Shown piece after piece: positions 1-6,230 of a stretch of 6,353 nucleotides of DNA (position 1 is its first letter; the number at the start of each line of letters is the position of its first letter). A program made the translations under genes and the position numbers. Under the pieces are notes generated by a model. The model had not been told where the DNA came from. It was given only the letters and a program-made list of their open reading frames with translations, and ran no database searches. The DNA is from Pseudomonadota bacterium (GTDB taxonomy: Bacteria > Pseudomonadota > Gammaproteobacteria > Steroidobacterales > Woeseiaceae), in assembly GCA_022565135.1 (NCBI GenBank), contig JADFKA010000111.1:1-6353 (forward strand), written 5' to 3'.

Positions 1-1231
1 CGGTCGTGTTGTCGATGCCCTGGGTATACCGATCGACGGTAAAGGCCCGATTGAAACGGATCTCACAGCACCGATCGAAAAAGTCGCACCGGGCGTCATT
101 CAACGTCAATCGGTCGATCAACCGGTACAGACGGGTTTGAAGGCAATCGATTCAATGGTGCCGATCGGTCGTGGTCAGCGTGAGCTGATTATCGGCGATC
201 GCCAGACCGGCAAGACAGCTTTGGCAGTCGATACGATCATCAACCAGCGCGATACAGGCATAAAGTGCATTTACGTGGCAATCGGCCAGAAATCCTCGTC
301 GATTGCCGGCGTCGTGAGAAAGCTCGAAGAAGAAGGCGCAATGGAGCATACGATTGTAGTGGCGGCGGCGGCGGCAGAGAGTCCGGCAATGCAATACATC
401 TCGCCGTATTCGGGTACGTCGATGGGCGAGTACTTCCTCGACAGGGGTGAAGACGCGCTGATCATCTTCGACGACCTGACCAAACAGGCCTGGGCGTACC
501 GCCAGATATCGTTGTTGCTACGACGTCCGCCGGGCCGCGAGGCGTATCCCGGTGACGTTTTTTATCTGCATTCGCGCCTCCTCGAGCGGGCATCGCGTGT
601 TAATGCAGCATATGTCGAGGAAGTATCGGGCGGCAAGATCAAGGGTAAGACCGGTTCTTTGACCGCACTGCCAATTATTGAGACGCAGGCCGGTGATGTA
701 TCGGCATTCGTGCCGACAAACGTGATCTCGATTACCGACGGCCAGATCTTCCTCGAGACGGATTTATTCAATGCAGGTATCCGACCGGCGATCAACGCGG
801 GCCTGTCGGTATCCCGGGTTGGCGGAGCGGCACAGACGCAGATAATCAAGAAGCTTGGCGGCGGCGTGCGCCTTGCGCTTGCGCAATATCGTGAGCTTGC
901 GGCGTTCGCGCAATTTGCCTCGGACCTTGACGCCACAACTCGTGCACAGCTCGCACGCGGGGAGCGAGTGACAGAGCTCATGAAGCAGAAGCAATACTCA
1001 CCGCTGTCGGTTGCCGAAATGGCGCTGTCGTTGTACGCGGTCAACGAGGGCTTTCTCGATGATATCGAAGTTGCCAAAGTTCTCGACTACGAAACAGCGT
1101 TACATGGCTTCGCGAAGACCAATCATGGCGAACTGCTGGAATCGATCAACAAGACCGGCGATTACAACGAAGAAATCGCGGGGCAATTGATGAACGTCTG
1201 CGCGGACTTCGCTGAAAAAGGAGCTTTCTGA
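1..1231 (+). CDS. atpA: F1 ATP synthase subunit alpha, 5' end cut by window
   Basis: This is the non-catalytic nucleotide-binding subunit of the F1 head (alpha3beta3) of the ATP synthase, on the cytoplasmic face of the inner membrane. The reading frame is open from base 2, giving GRVVDALGIPIDGKG, so 409 codons are present. Aligned to E. coli AtpA (513 aa), about 104 N-terminal residues are missing and the total comes to 513. In E. coli numbering, Walker A GDRQTGKT is at 169-176 (bases 194-217) and the Walker B aspartate lies in FDDLTKQ (D261). The arginine finger R376 in SVSRVGG is at bases 815-817. SLLLRRPPGREAYPGD and PTNVISITDGQIFLE are intact. A run of five alanine codons (362-376) replaces the more mixed VATA-type stretch of E. 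coli. The TGA stop is at 1229-1231. It is followed by an unusually long gap before atpG. Function is effectively certain. Confidence 0.98.
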   Translation, partial: GRVVDALGIPIDGKGPIETDLTAPIEKVAPGVIQRQSVDQPVQTGLKAIDSMVPIGRGQRELIIGDRQTGKTALAVDTIINQRDTGIKCIYVAIGQKSSSIAGVVRKLEEEGAMEHTIVVAAAAAESPAMQYISPYSGTSMGEYFLDRGEDALIIFDDLTKQAWAYRQISLLLRRPPGREAYPGDVFYLHSRLLERASRVNAAYVEEVSGGKIKGKTGSLTALPIIETQAGDVSAFVPTNVISITDGQIFLETDLFNAGIRPAINAGLSVSRVGGAAQTQIIKKLGGGVRLALAQYRELAAFAQFASDLDATTRAQLARGERVTELMKQKQYSPLSVAEMALSLYAVNEGFLDDIEVAKVLDYETALHGFAKTNHGELLESINKTGDYNEEIAGQLMNVCADFAEKGAF

Positions 1232-1246
1232 TCGCAGTATCCAGGG

Positions 1247-1333
1247 ATCGCCCGCATGGCGGGTTCCAACAGGAATAATTCGAACGACGGAAAAACATGA
1301 CAATGCATCGTAGGAGCCCGCCATGCGGACGAT
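1247..1333. repeat. Inverted pair of REP-like sequences (REPIN/BIME-like hairpin)
   Basis: Two 24-nt arms, 1247-1270 and 1310-1333, are inverted copies of each other, with 21 of 24 positions identical and a 39-nt spacer between them. As RNA or single-stranded DNA they can form a stem with 22 of 24 positions paired, one of them G-U. Read 5' to 3' toward its outer end, the right arm runs GTAG, GAGC, CCGC, CAT, GCGG, ACGAT. The left arm, on the - strand, runs GTTG, GAAC, CCGC, CAT, GCGG, GCGAT. Each arm also holds a small palindrome, CCCGC-ATG-GCGGG at 1251-1263 and CCGC-CAT-GCGG at 1318-1328. A GT(A/R)G start, GAGC, a GC-rich palindrome and a GCGAT-like end is the layout of pseudomonad-type REP sequences, which are mobilised by RAYT (TnpA-REP) transposases. 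That family match is from memory. The pairing is seen directly. No transposase lies in the window. Confidence 0.7.
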
Positions 1334-1356
1334 AGCGATGATAGGAAACGACACAA

Positions 1357-2229
1357 ATGGCAGGCGCAAAAGAGATACGCAACAAAATCCGCAGCGTAAA
1401 AAACATGCAGAAGATCACCAGTGCGATGGAAAAAGTGGCGGCCAGCAAAATCCGTAAAGCACAGATTCAGATGCAGGCGTCACGTCCGTACGCGCAGCGC
1501 ATTCGCCGCGTGATCGGCCACCTGTCACACGCGAACCCGGATGCCAATCATCCGTATATGCGCGAGCGCGAGATCAAACGCGTTGGATTCATCGTCATTT
1601 CGACCGACCGCGGCCTATGTGGTGGTCTCAACGTCAACCTGTTCAAAACGGTTATCGGTGAGATCGCAAAATGGCAAGACGAGAAAGTCGACGTTGATCT
1701 TGCCCTGATCGGTGCGAAAGCTGTGCAATTTTTTCGCAGGCTTGGTGGCAACGTGGTTGGTACGGCTACGCACCTCGGCGACAAGCCGCAGATCAATGAT
1801 TTAATCGGTTCAATCAAAATCATGCTCGACGCTTACAGTGAAGGCAAGATCGACCGCCTTTTCCTGATGCATAACGAGTTCATCAGTGCGCTGAGCCAGA
1901 AAGCCGTTGTCGAGACGCTGTTGCCCGTAAGTATGATCTCCGAGACGGACGAAGAATTGCAAGAGCATTGGGATTACATTTATGAGCCAGACGCAAGGGA
2001 GTTGCTCGAAGATTTCCTGATGCGGTACATCGAATCACAGGTCTATCGTGGCGCGGTCGAGAACTTCGCCTGCGAAATGGCAGCGAAAATGGTAGCGATG
2101 AAGTCTGCCACAGACAACGCTGGAGAGATTATCGACAGGCTGCAATTGAAATACAACAAGGCGCGGCAAGCCGCGATTACACAAGAGATATCAGAAATTG
2201 TCGGCGGCGCAGCCGCCGTGACTGGTTAG
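1357..2229 (+). CDS. atpG: F1 ATP synthase subunit gamma
   Basis: The gamma subunit is the central rotor shaft that couples Fo rotation to conformational changes in the beta subunits. The 290-aa product is close to E. coli AtpG (287 aa). The N-terminal helix reads MAGAKEIRNKIRSVKNMQKI and continues TSAMEKVAASK. STDRGLCGGLN is at residues 82-92. The C-terminal helix carries MAAKMVAMKSATDNAG (241-256) and ARQAAITQEISEIVGGAA (269-286). These are the two long antiparallel helices and the Rossmann-like domain of the family. The start is ATG 1357, with AGGA at 1343-1346 ten bases upstream. This ribosome binding site lies ten bases beyond the right arm of the REP-like hairpin, so folding of that hairpin may affect access to it (inference). 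The C-terminal tail is three residues longer than in E. coli. No defects are seen. Confidence 0.98.
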   Translation: MAGAKEIRNKIRSVKNMQKITSAMEKVAASKIRKAQIQMQASRPYAQRIRRVIGHLSHANPDANHPYMREREIKRVGFIVISTDRGLCGGLNVNLFKTVIGEIAKWQDEKVDVDLALIGAKAVQFFRRLGGNVVGTATHLGDKPQINDLIGSIKIMLDAYSEGKIDRLFLMHNEFISALSQKAVVETLLPVSMISETDEELQEHWDYIYEPDARELLEDFLMRYIESQVYRGAVENFACEMAAKMVAMKSATDNAGEIIDRLQLKYNKARQAAITQEISEIVGGAAAVTG

Positions 2230-2235
2230 AGAAAC

Positions 2236-2267
2236 TTAACCATAGTTAATCGGCGGTACTACGCCGA
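2236..2267 (+). other. Two adjacent small hairpins in the atpG-atpD gap
   Basis: The 57-nt gap between atpG and atpD holds two perfect short inverted repeats next to each other. TTAAC (2236-2240) and GTTAA (2245-2249) flank the loop CATA. TCGGCG (2250-2255) and CGCCGA (2262-2267) flank the six-base loop GTACTA. The second is the more stable. It ends eight bases before the GAGGA ribosome binding site of atpD. No T-tract follows, so this does not look like an intrinsic terminator. A role in mRNA processing or in setting atpD translation is possible, but nothing in the sequence proves it. Confidence 0.4.
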
Positions 2268-2274
2268 AATGTTT

Positions 2275-2279
2275 GAGGA
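2275..2279 (+). promoter_or_regulatory. Ribosome binding site that sets the atpD start
   Basis: GAGGA at 2275-2279 stands seven bases before ATG 2287, an ideal Shine-Dalgarno distance. It lies inside the reading frame extended from ATG 2269, so that upstream ATG cannot use it. This favours 2287 as the true start of atpD. Confidence 0.75.
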
Positions 2280-2286
2280 CCCAGGT

Positions 2287-3666
2287 ATGAGTACCGGAAC
2301 TACTGTGCAGATAATTGGCGCTGTCGTGGACGTCGAGTTCCCGTCAGACAAGATTCCTAAAATTTACGATGCGCTGATCATAGACGACGCCGAGATTACG
2401 CTCGAAGTTCAGCAGCAGCTGGGCGATGGTATTGTTCGTACCATTGCGATGGGTGCGAGCGAGGGTCTGCAGCGCGGCATGTCGGTATCCAATACCGGGC
2501 AGCCGATAATGGTGCCCGTTGGCGAAAAAACGCTTGGGCGCATCATGGATGTACTTGGCAGACCGATTGACAATGCAGGCGAGATTGGCGCAGAAAAGTT
2601 AATGCCGATTCACCGTCCGCCGCCGACGTACGAGGAACAAGCGGCGACGACCGAAGTTCTGGAGACCGGTATCAAGGTCATCGATCTGATCATGCCGATC
2701 TCGAAGGGCGGTAAAGTTGGGTTGTTCGGTGGCGCAGGCGTGGGCAAGACCGTAGCACTCATGGAACTCATCCGTAATATTGCTCACGAGCATGAGGGCT
2801 ACTCGGTATTTGCTGGCGTTGGCGAACGCACGCGCGAAGGTAATGACTTCTTTCACGAGATGACTGATTCGGGCGTTATCAACAAGGTATCGCTGGTTTA
2901 CGGGCAGATGAATGAGCCTCCCGGAAACCGGCTTCGTGTTGCGCTGACAGGCCTGACGATGGCCGAAGCGTTTCGCGATGAGGGACGCGACGTCCTCATG
3001 TTTATCGACAACATCTACCGCTACACGCTCGCGGGAACCGAGGTTTCGGCCCTGCTCGGCCGCATGCCCTCGGCTGTTGGTTACCAGCCGACGCTCGCCG
3101 AAGAAATGGGTATCTTGCAGGAGCGTATCGCGTCAACCAAGACCGGCTCGATCACCTCGTTCCAGGCTGTATACGTGCCGGCTGACGACCTCACCGATCC
3201 GTCCCCGGCAACGACCTTCGCTCACCTTGACGCAACACTCGTATTGTCACGACAGATCGCGGAATTGGGTATCTACCCGGCCGTGGATCCGCTTGATTCG
3301 ACATCGCGAATTCTCGACCCGAACATCATCGGCCAGGAACATTACGATTGTGCGCGCAGCGTGCAGGCAGTACTGCAGCGCTACAAAGAGTTACAGGATA
3401 TCATTGCAATTCTCGGCATGGACGAATTGTCCGAAGACGATAAACTTACGGTGACCCGGGCGCGCAAAGTTCAGCGCTTCCTGTCACAGCCGTTCTTCGT
3501 TGCCGAAGTATTCACGAACACACCGGGCAAATATGTAGCGCTGGCAGAAACGATTCGCGGCTTCACTGGCATCGTGAATGGTGACTACGACCACCTCCCG
3601 GAACAAGCGTTTTACATGGTTGGCTCGATCGACGAGGCAGTCGAAAACGCGAAAACGATGCAATAA
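2287..3666 (+). CDS. atpD: F1 ATP synthase subunit beta (catalytic)
   Basis: Beta carries the three catalytic ADP + Pi / ATP sites of F1. From ATG 2287 the protein has 459 aa (E. coli 460) and begins MSTGTTVQIIGAVVDVEFP, matching E. coli MATGKIVQVIGAVVDVEFP. An in-frame ATG at 2269 would add six residues (MFEDPG), but it has no good ribosome binding site and no support from the family. Walker A GGAGVGKT is at 148-155 (K154, T155). The catalytic glutamate E180 and R181 are in GERTREG, and Walker B D241 is in FIDNIYRYTLAGTEVS. DELSEDD, the DELSEED-type lever contacted by gamma and epsilon, is at 379-385. After the P-loop the sequence reads VALMELIRNIA where E. coli has VNMMELIRNIA, a mild variation. 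The ochre stop overlaps the last base with a GGAA ahead of atpC. Confidence 0.98.
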   Translation: MSTGTTVQIIGAVVDVEFPSDKIPKIYDALIIDDAEITLEVQQQLGDGIVRTIAMGASEGLQRGMSVSNTGQPIMVPVGEKTLGRIMDVLGRPIDNAGEIGAEKLMPIHRPPPTYEEQAATTEVLETGIKVIDLIMPISKGGKVGLFGGAGVGKTVALMELIRNIAHEHEGYSVFAGVGERTREGNDFFHEMTDSGVINKVSLVYGQMNEPPGNRLRVALTGLTMAEAFRDEGRDVLMFIDNIYRYTLAGTEVSALLGRMPSAVGYQPTLAEEMGILQERIASTKTGSITSFQAVYVPADDLTDPSPATTFAHLDATLVLSRQIAELGIYPAVDPLDSTSRILDPNIIGQEHYDCARSVQAVLQRYKELQDIIAILGMDELSEDDKLTVTRARKVQRFLSQPFFVAEVFTNTPGKYVALAETIRGFTGIVNGDYDHLPEQAFYMVGSIDEAVENAKTMQ

Positions 3667-3683
3667 GGAACAGAGACCTGCTA

Positions 3684-4100
3684 ATGGCCACGATTCAAGT
3701 CGACATCGTTTCTGCGGAAGGCGAAATCCATTCGGGTGAAGCTACGATGGTATTCGTGCCGGCGAAGATGGGCGAGATCGGAATCGCTCCGCGACACGCG
3801 CCGTTGTTAACGGCACTGAATCCTGGCGAAGTGCGCGTCCTGGATACCGAAGGCAAGGAACACTTCTTCTACATTACTGGCGGCATGCTTGAAGTACAGC
3901 CGCATCTCGTTACGGTACTGGCTGATACGGCATTGCGCGGCGAACAACTCGACGAAGCTGCGGCACTTGCGGCGCAACTCGAAGCCGAGCAAGCGCTCGA
4001 GGGAGCGTCCGAAGAAACGGACATTGCGCGGGCTCAGCAGGAACTTGCAGAAGCCCGTGCGCGCTATCGGGCCGCGCAAAAACTCAAGGGCGGACGCTAA
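3684..4100 (+). CDS. atpC: F1 ATP synthase subunit epsilon
   Basis: Epsilon sits on gamma at the foot of the rotor. In bacteria its C-terminal helices can inhibit ATP hydrolysis. The 138-aa product matches the family length (E. coli 139). The N-terminal beta-sandwich (about residues 1-85) shows VDIVSAEGEIHSGEA, GEIGIAPRHAPLLTAL (30-45), GGMLEVQP (66-73) and VTVLADTALRGEQLDEA. Residues 86-138 are an Ala/Glu/Arg-rich helical hairpin. The gene starts 17 nt after the atpD stop. The ribosome binding site is weak: GAGA (3673-3676) at seven bases, or AGGAA (3666-3670) at thirteen. This is the last gene of the operon. Its stop lies 24 nt from the stop of the convergent rraA-like gene. Confidence 0.97.
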   Translation: MATIQVDIVSAEGEIHSGEATMVFVPAKMGEIGIAPRHAPLLTALNPGEVRVLDTEGKEHFFYITGGMLEVQPHLVTVLADTALRGEQLDEAAALAAQLEAEQALEGASEETDIARAQQELAEARARYRAAQKLKGGR

Positions 4101-4114
4101 TTCTAATTACACGC

Positions 4115-4130
4115 TTTTAGAAAACTAAAA
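4115..4130. terminator. Weak AT-rich hairpin between convergent atpC and rraA (possible terminator)
   Basis: TTTTAG (4115-4120) and CTAAAA (4125-4130) form a six-base stem around the loop AAAA, fifteen bases after the atpC stop. The stem is AT-rich and overlaps the TAG stop of the - strand gene (4125-4127). A pentamer-rich A/T context follows on both strands but there is no GC-rich stem. It is the only hairpin visible where both transcripts should end. It would be a weak bidirectional terminator at best. Confidence 0.3.
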
Positions 4131-4604
4131 AAGTGATTGCGGAGAAATAATGACACCATTGTTATCGGCATAAACGTATTCACCGGGCTTGAAAGTCACT
4201 CCGCCAAAGCTAATTTCAATGTTTAATTCACCACGATTTTCTCGGACACTTCTTATTGGCATGCTATTGAGTGCCTGGATGCCGATATCCAGAGTAGATA
4301 TCGCGTCCACATCACGAATGCATCCATAAATTATTAATCCCAGCCATCCATTTTTCATTGCGTTTGCAGCAATCATATCGCCCACGAGCGCGCAACGCAT
4401 CGAGCCACCACCGTCTACTACCATGACCTTACCGGCACCGTCTTCGGCCGCCTGAGCTTTGACAACAGTGTTATCTTCAAAACACTTGACGGTAACAATT
4501 TCGCCGCCAAAGGCACTTTTGCCGCCATAGGTATTAAAAATCGGCGCGACTGCACCTACCGTTTCGGGATTTTCATCACAGAGATTAGGGGTTACTATTT
4601 TCAT
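4125..4604 (-). CDS. rraA: RraA-family protein with an intact HMG/CHA aldolase motif
   Basis: The 159-aa product aligns along its length with E. coli RraA (161 aa), the inhibitor of RNase E: LCDENPETVGAVAPIFNTYG, SAFGGEIVTVKCFEDN (30-45), VVDGGGSMRCALVGD (62-76), GLIIYGCIRDVD, LDIGIQALNSMP, SFGGVTFKPGEYVYADNNG. Unlike E. coli RraA (IYGAVRQVD, and alanine at the first position), it keeps D76-X20-R97-D98. This is the metal- and substrate-binding signature of the structurally related 4-hydroxy-4-methyl-2-oxoglutarate / 4-carboxy-4-hydroxy-2-oxoadipate aldolases, which also decarboxylate oxaloacetate. It may therefore be an enzyme, an RNase E regulator or both; the symbol rests on overall similarity. 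The ATG at 4604 is supported by alignment (MKIVTPNLCD against MKYDTSELCD), although no clear Shine-Dalgarno precedes it. GC content is about 46% by hand count, below its neighbours. It probably shares a transcript with the symporter 36 nt upstream. Confidence 0.9.
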   Translation of the reverse strand: MKIVTPNLCDENPETVGAVAPIFNTYGGKSAFGGEIVTVKCFEDNTVVKAQAAEDGAGKVMVVDGGGSMRCALVGDMIAANAMKNGWLGLIIYGCIRDVDAISTLDIGIQALNSMPIRSVRENRGELNIEISFGGVTFKPGEYVYADNNGVIISPQSLF

Positions 4605-4640
4605 TGGGAAGCCGTTACTGCGTGCAAGCGACAGTCACAT

Positions 4641-6110
4641 CTAATTGCGCTTGAATAACGGCAGTGTACCAAGTCGATCAGCCATCTCTATTGGCACCCC
4701 ATCACAGTCACGCATCTCACGCGGCGGATCGAATTTTTGCGTTAGCGGCGCCACGATCAACATAGTGAAAAACGAGGCCGCAAGACCGATAAAGTCGGCG
4801 GGCAACCAAGGCGCAATTGACAGTGTTATCAACCAGGCCAGAATACCGACGGCCATTGACGACAACGCGCCCGTCCGATTCGCCTTCGTCCACCATACTC
4901 CCATAATGAACGGCACAATTATCGCGGCAAGGCCCAGAATATTCGAATCGACCATTAGGTTAAATACGACCTGAACCCGCATCGCGATAAAAATCGCGAT
5001 GAGGCCACATACCGGTATGGTCAATCGGGCCACGAGAAGCGATAGTTTATCTGATGGATCTCGTTTAACCATTGGCAAAATGTTCTTGGCGAAAATACTG
5101 GACACGGCAAGTAAGGCGCTGTCTGCAGAACTCATTATTGCAGCAAGCAGGGCGCCGACAAATACAGCAACTGCGACAGGATGGAGATGTTCGATCATCA
5201 TCGCCGGAATAACGGCTTCCGAAGAAGCAAGATCCGGCATTGTGACGCTCGCAATAATTCCGAGAAGGACGGGAATCATGCCGAACACGAGATAGCCGAC
5301 GCCGCCGAAGTAGAATGAATTTTGCGCAACGCGCTCGCTTTTTGCAGATGCGACGCGCTGAAATAGCGTTTGCGCCGATATATCGACAACACCAATTATG
5401 GTCCATGCGCGCAGGTAGTTGAGCCACTGCTCGGCCGTATTTTCGAGCGGCAGCATACGGAACGCATTTTCATCGAGCAGCGGCGATATGGCGCTCCAGC
5501 CACCAACGTCGATCAGAACAACGGTGAACAAAACAACCAGGCCGACGATGATAATTATCATCTGGATGAAGTCGGTCAGCGCGACGGCCCACATGCCGCC
5601 AACAGCAGTGTAAATAACAATAACAATTGCGCCGCTGACAATTCCGACCTCGAGCGGAATGCCGGTGAGCTCCCTGAAAATCAAGCCGAAGCCAACCAGC
5701 ATTGAGCTTACCCAGACGACATTTGCAAACACGGCGACAGCTGTAATAGCCATCGCGGCCGTGGGACCATACCGTTGCTGCATAAAATCGGTGACGGTGA
5801 TGATCCGCAATCGGCGAAATGTTCTCGCGAAGAAAAACCCGACAAGTAACAGTGCAAGGGCACCGCCCCACGGATCCTCAATAACCCCGAGCATTCCTTC
5901 GTCGTACGCTGCTCCCGCGCCGCCCATAATCGTGCTGCCACCGAACCACGTCGCGATAACGGTCATTGAACACAACCAAATGGGAAGGCCGCGGCCGGCG
6001 ATCATGAAATCGGTGACAGAATGAGATTTCTTCGACGCGTAGAACCCGACGCCAAGCATGATGACCATATAAATAGCGACGCCAATGAAAATAATTGTTT
6101 GATCCGACAT
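4641..6110 (-). CDS. Sodium:solute symporter (SSS family), substrate unknown
   Basis: This is an inner-membrane LeuT-fold transporter of the SSS family, which uses a Na+ gradient to import small solutes such as sugars, amino acids or carboxylates. From ATG 6110 it has 489 aa beginning MSDQTIIFIGVAIYMVIMLG. Thirteen hydrophobic segments can be picked out, at about residues 5-25, 41-65, 71-95, 117-141, 150-171, 181-203, 231-250, 266-290, 308-334, 359-378, 380-405, 413-435 and 437-456. Family hallmarks are DFMIAGRGLP (34-43), the broken second helix ATWFGGSTIMGGAGAAY, VTDFMQQRYG, YTAVGGMWAVALTDFIQ and AAIMSSADSALLAVSSI. The serine pair S327-S328 corresponds to the Na2 sodium-site serines of vSGLT, so Na+ coupling is likely. 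The frame extends upstream to an ATG at 6200, but those 30 extra residues are polar and arginine-rich and precede the normal N-terminus. The substrate cannot be read from the sequence. Confidence 0.92.
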   Translation of the reverse strand: MSDQTIIFIGVAIYMVIMLGVGFYASKKSHSVTDFMIAGRGLPIWLCSMTVIATWFGGSTIMGGAGAAYDEGMLGVIEDPWGGALALLLVGFFFARTFRRLRIITVTDFMQQRYGPTAAMAITAVAVFANVVWVSSMLVGFGLIFRELTGIPLEVGIVSGAIVIVIYTAVGGMWAVALTDFIQMIIIIVGLVVLFTVVLIDVGGWSAISPLLDENAFRMLPLENTAEQWLNYLRAWTIIGVVDISAQTLFQRVASAKSERVAQNSFYFGGVGYLVFGMIPVLLGIIASVTMPDLASSEAVIPAMMIEHLHPVAVAVFVGALLAAIMSSADSALLAVSSIFAKNILPMVKRDPSDKLSLLVARLTIPVCGLIAIFIAMRVQVVFNLMVDSNILGLAAIIVPFIMGVWWTKANRTGALSSMAVGILAWLITLSIAPWLPADFIGLAASFFTMLIVAPLTQKFDPPREMRDCDGVPIEMADRLGTLPLFKRN

Positions 6111-6135
6111 GTTTTGGCTCTTATTCTGTAGCCGA

Positions 6136-6163
6136 ATCGTAAGATTAACATTGTTGGTCACAA
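6136..6163 (-). promoter_or_regulatory. Candidate sigma70-type promoter for the symporter-rraA pair
   Basis: On the - strand TTGTGA (6163-6158) and TACGAT (6141-6136) are separated by 16 bases. Each matches four of six consensus positions. Transcription would begin near 6130, leaving a leader of about 20 nt before ATG 6110. That is consistent with the shorter symporter start and inconsistent with the ATG at 6200. The match is modest and is found by eye only. Confidence 0.3.
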
Positions 6164-6216
6164 TTCCTGCACGCCGGCGCCACGGGTCTTGCGGTATCAT
6201 GCCCGGTCATTGAAAC

Positions 6217-6222
6217 AGGGAG
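6217..6222 (+). promoter_or_regulatory. Ribosome binding site that sets the glmU TTG start
   Basis: AGGGAG at 6217-6222 is a strong Shine-Dalgarno sequence eight bases before TTG 6231. No in-frame ATG or GTG lies between it and the conserved GlmU N-terminus, so it identifies TTG as the start codon. Confidence 0.75.
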
Positions 6223-6230
6223 TTTCAGGC

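Noticed and set aside
362..376. GCG trinucleotide run in atpA
   Set aside because: Only four GCG plus one GCA, encoding alanines in a variable stretch of the family; too short to call a phase-variable repeat.
562..1077. Long - strand open frame opposite atpA
   Set aside because: It is the complement of a highly conserved atpA segment, with no recognisable product and a serine/arginine/alanine-rich translation typical of shadow frames.
1297..1335. Twelve-codon mini-ORF (ATG to TAG) running through the right REP arm, 21 nt before atpG
   Set aside because: It has only a weak ribosome binding site and its codons are dictated by the repeat; nothing supports it as a real leader peptide.
2269..2286. 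Upstream in-frame ATG giving an atpD product six residues longer
   Set aside because: The GAGGA Shine-Dalgarno lies downstream of this ATG and fits ATG 2287, and the family begins M-(A/S)-T-G at that point.
2978..3454. Second + strand open frame inside atpD
   Set aside because: It lies fully within atpD in another frame and its arginine/serine-rich translation shows no domain.
6172..6181. GC palindrome CGCCGGCG in the symporter-glmU gap as an operator
   Set aside because: It is a short palindrome with no second copy or known operator match; likely chance.
6111..6200. 30-residue N-terminal extension of the symporter from ATG 6200
   Set aside because: The extension is polar and arginine-rich, has no counterpart I recognise in the family, and overlaps the likely promoter; ATG 6110 gives a normal SSS N-terminus just before the first membrane segment.
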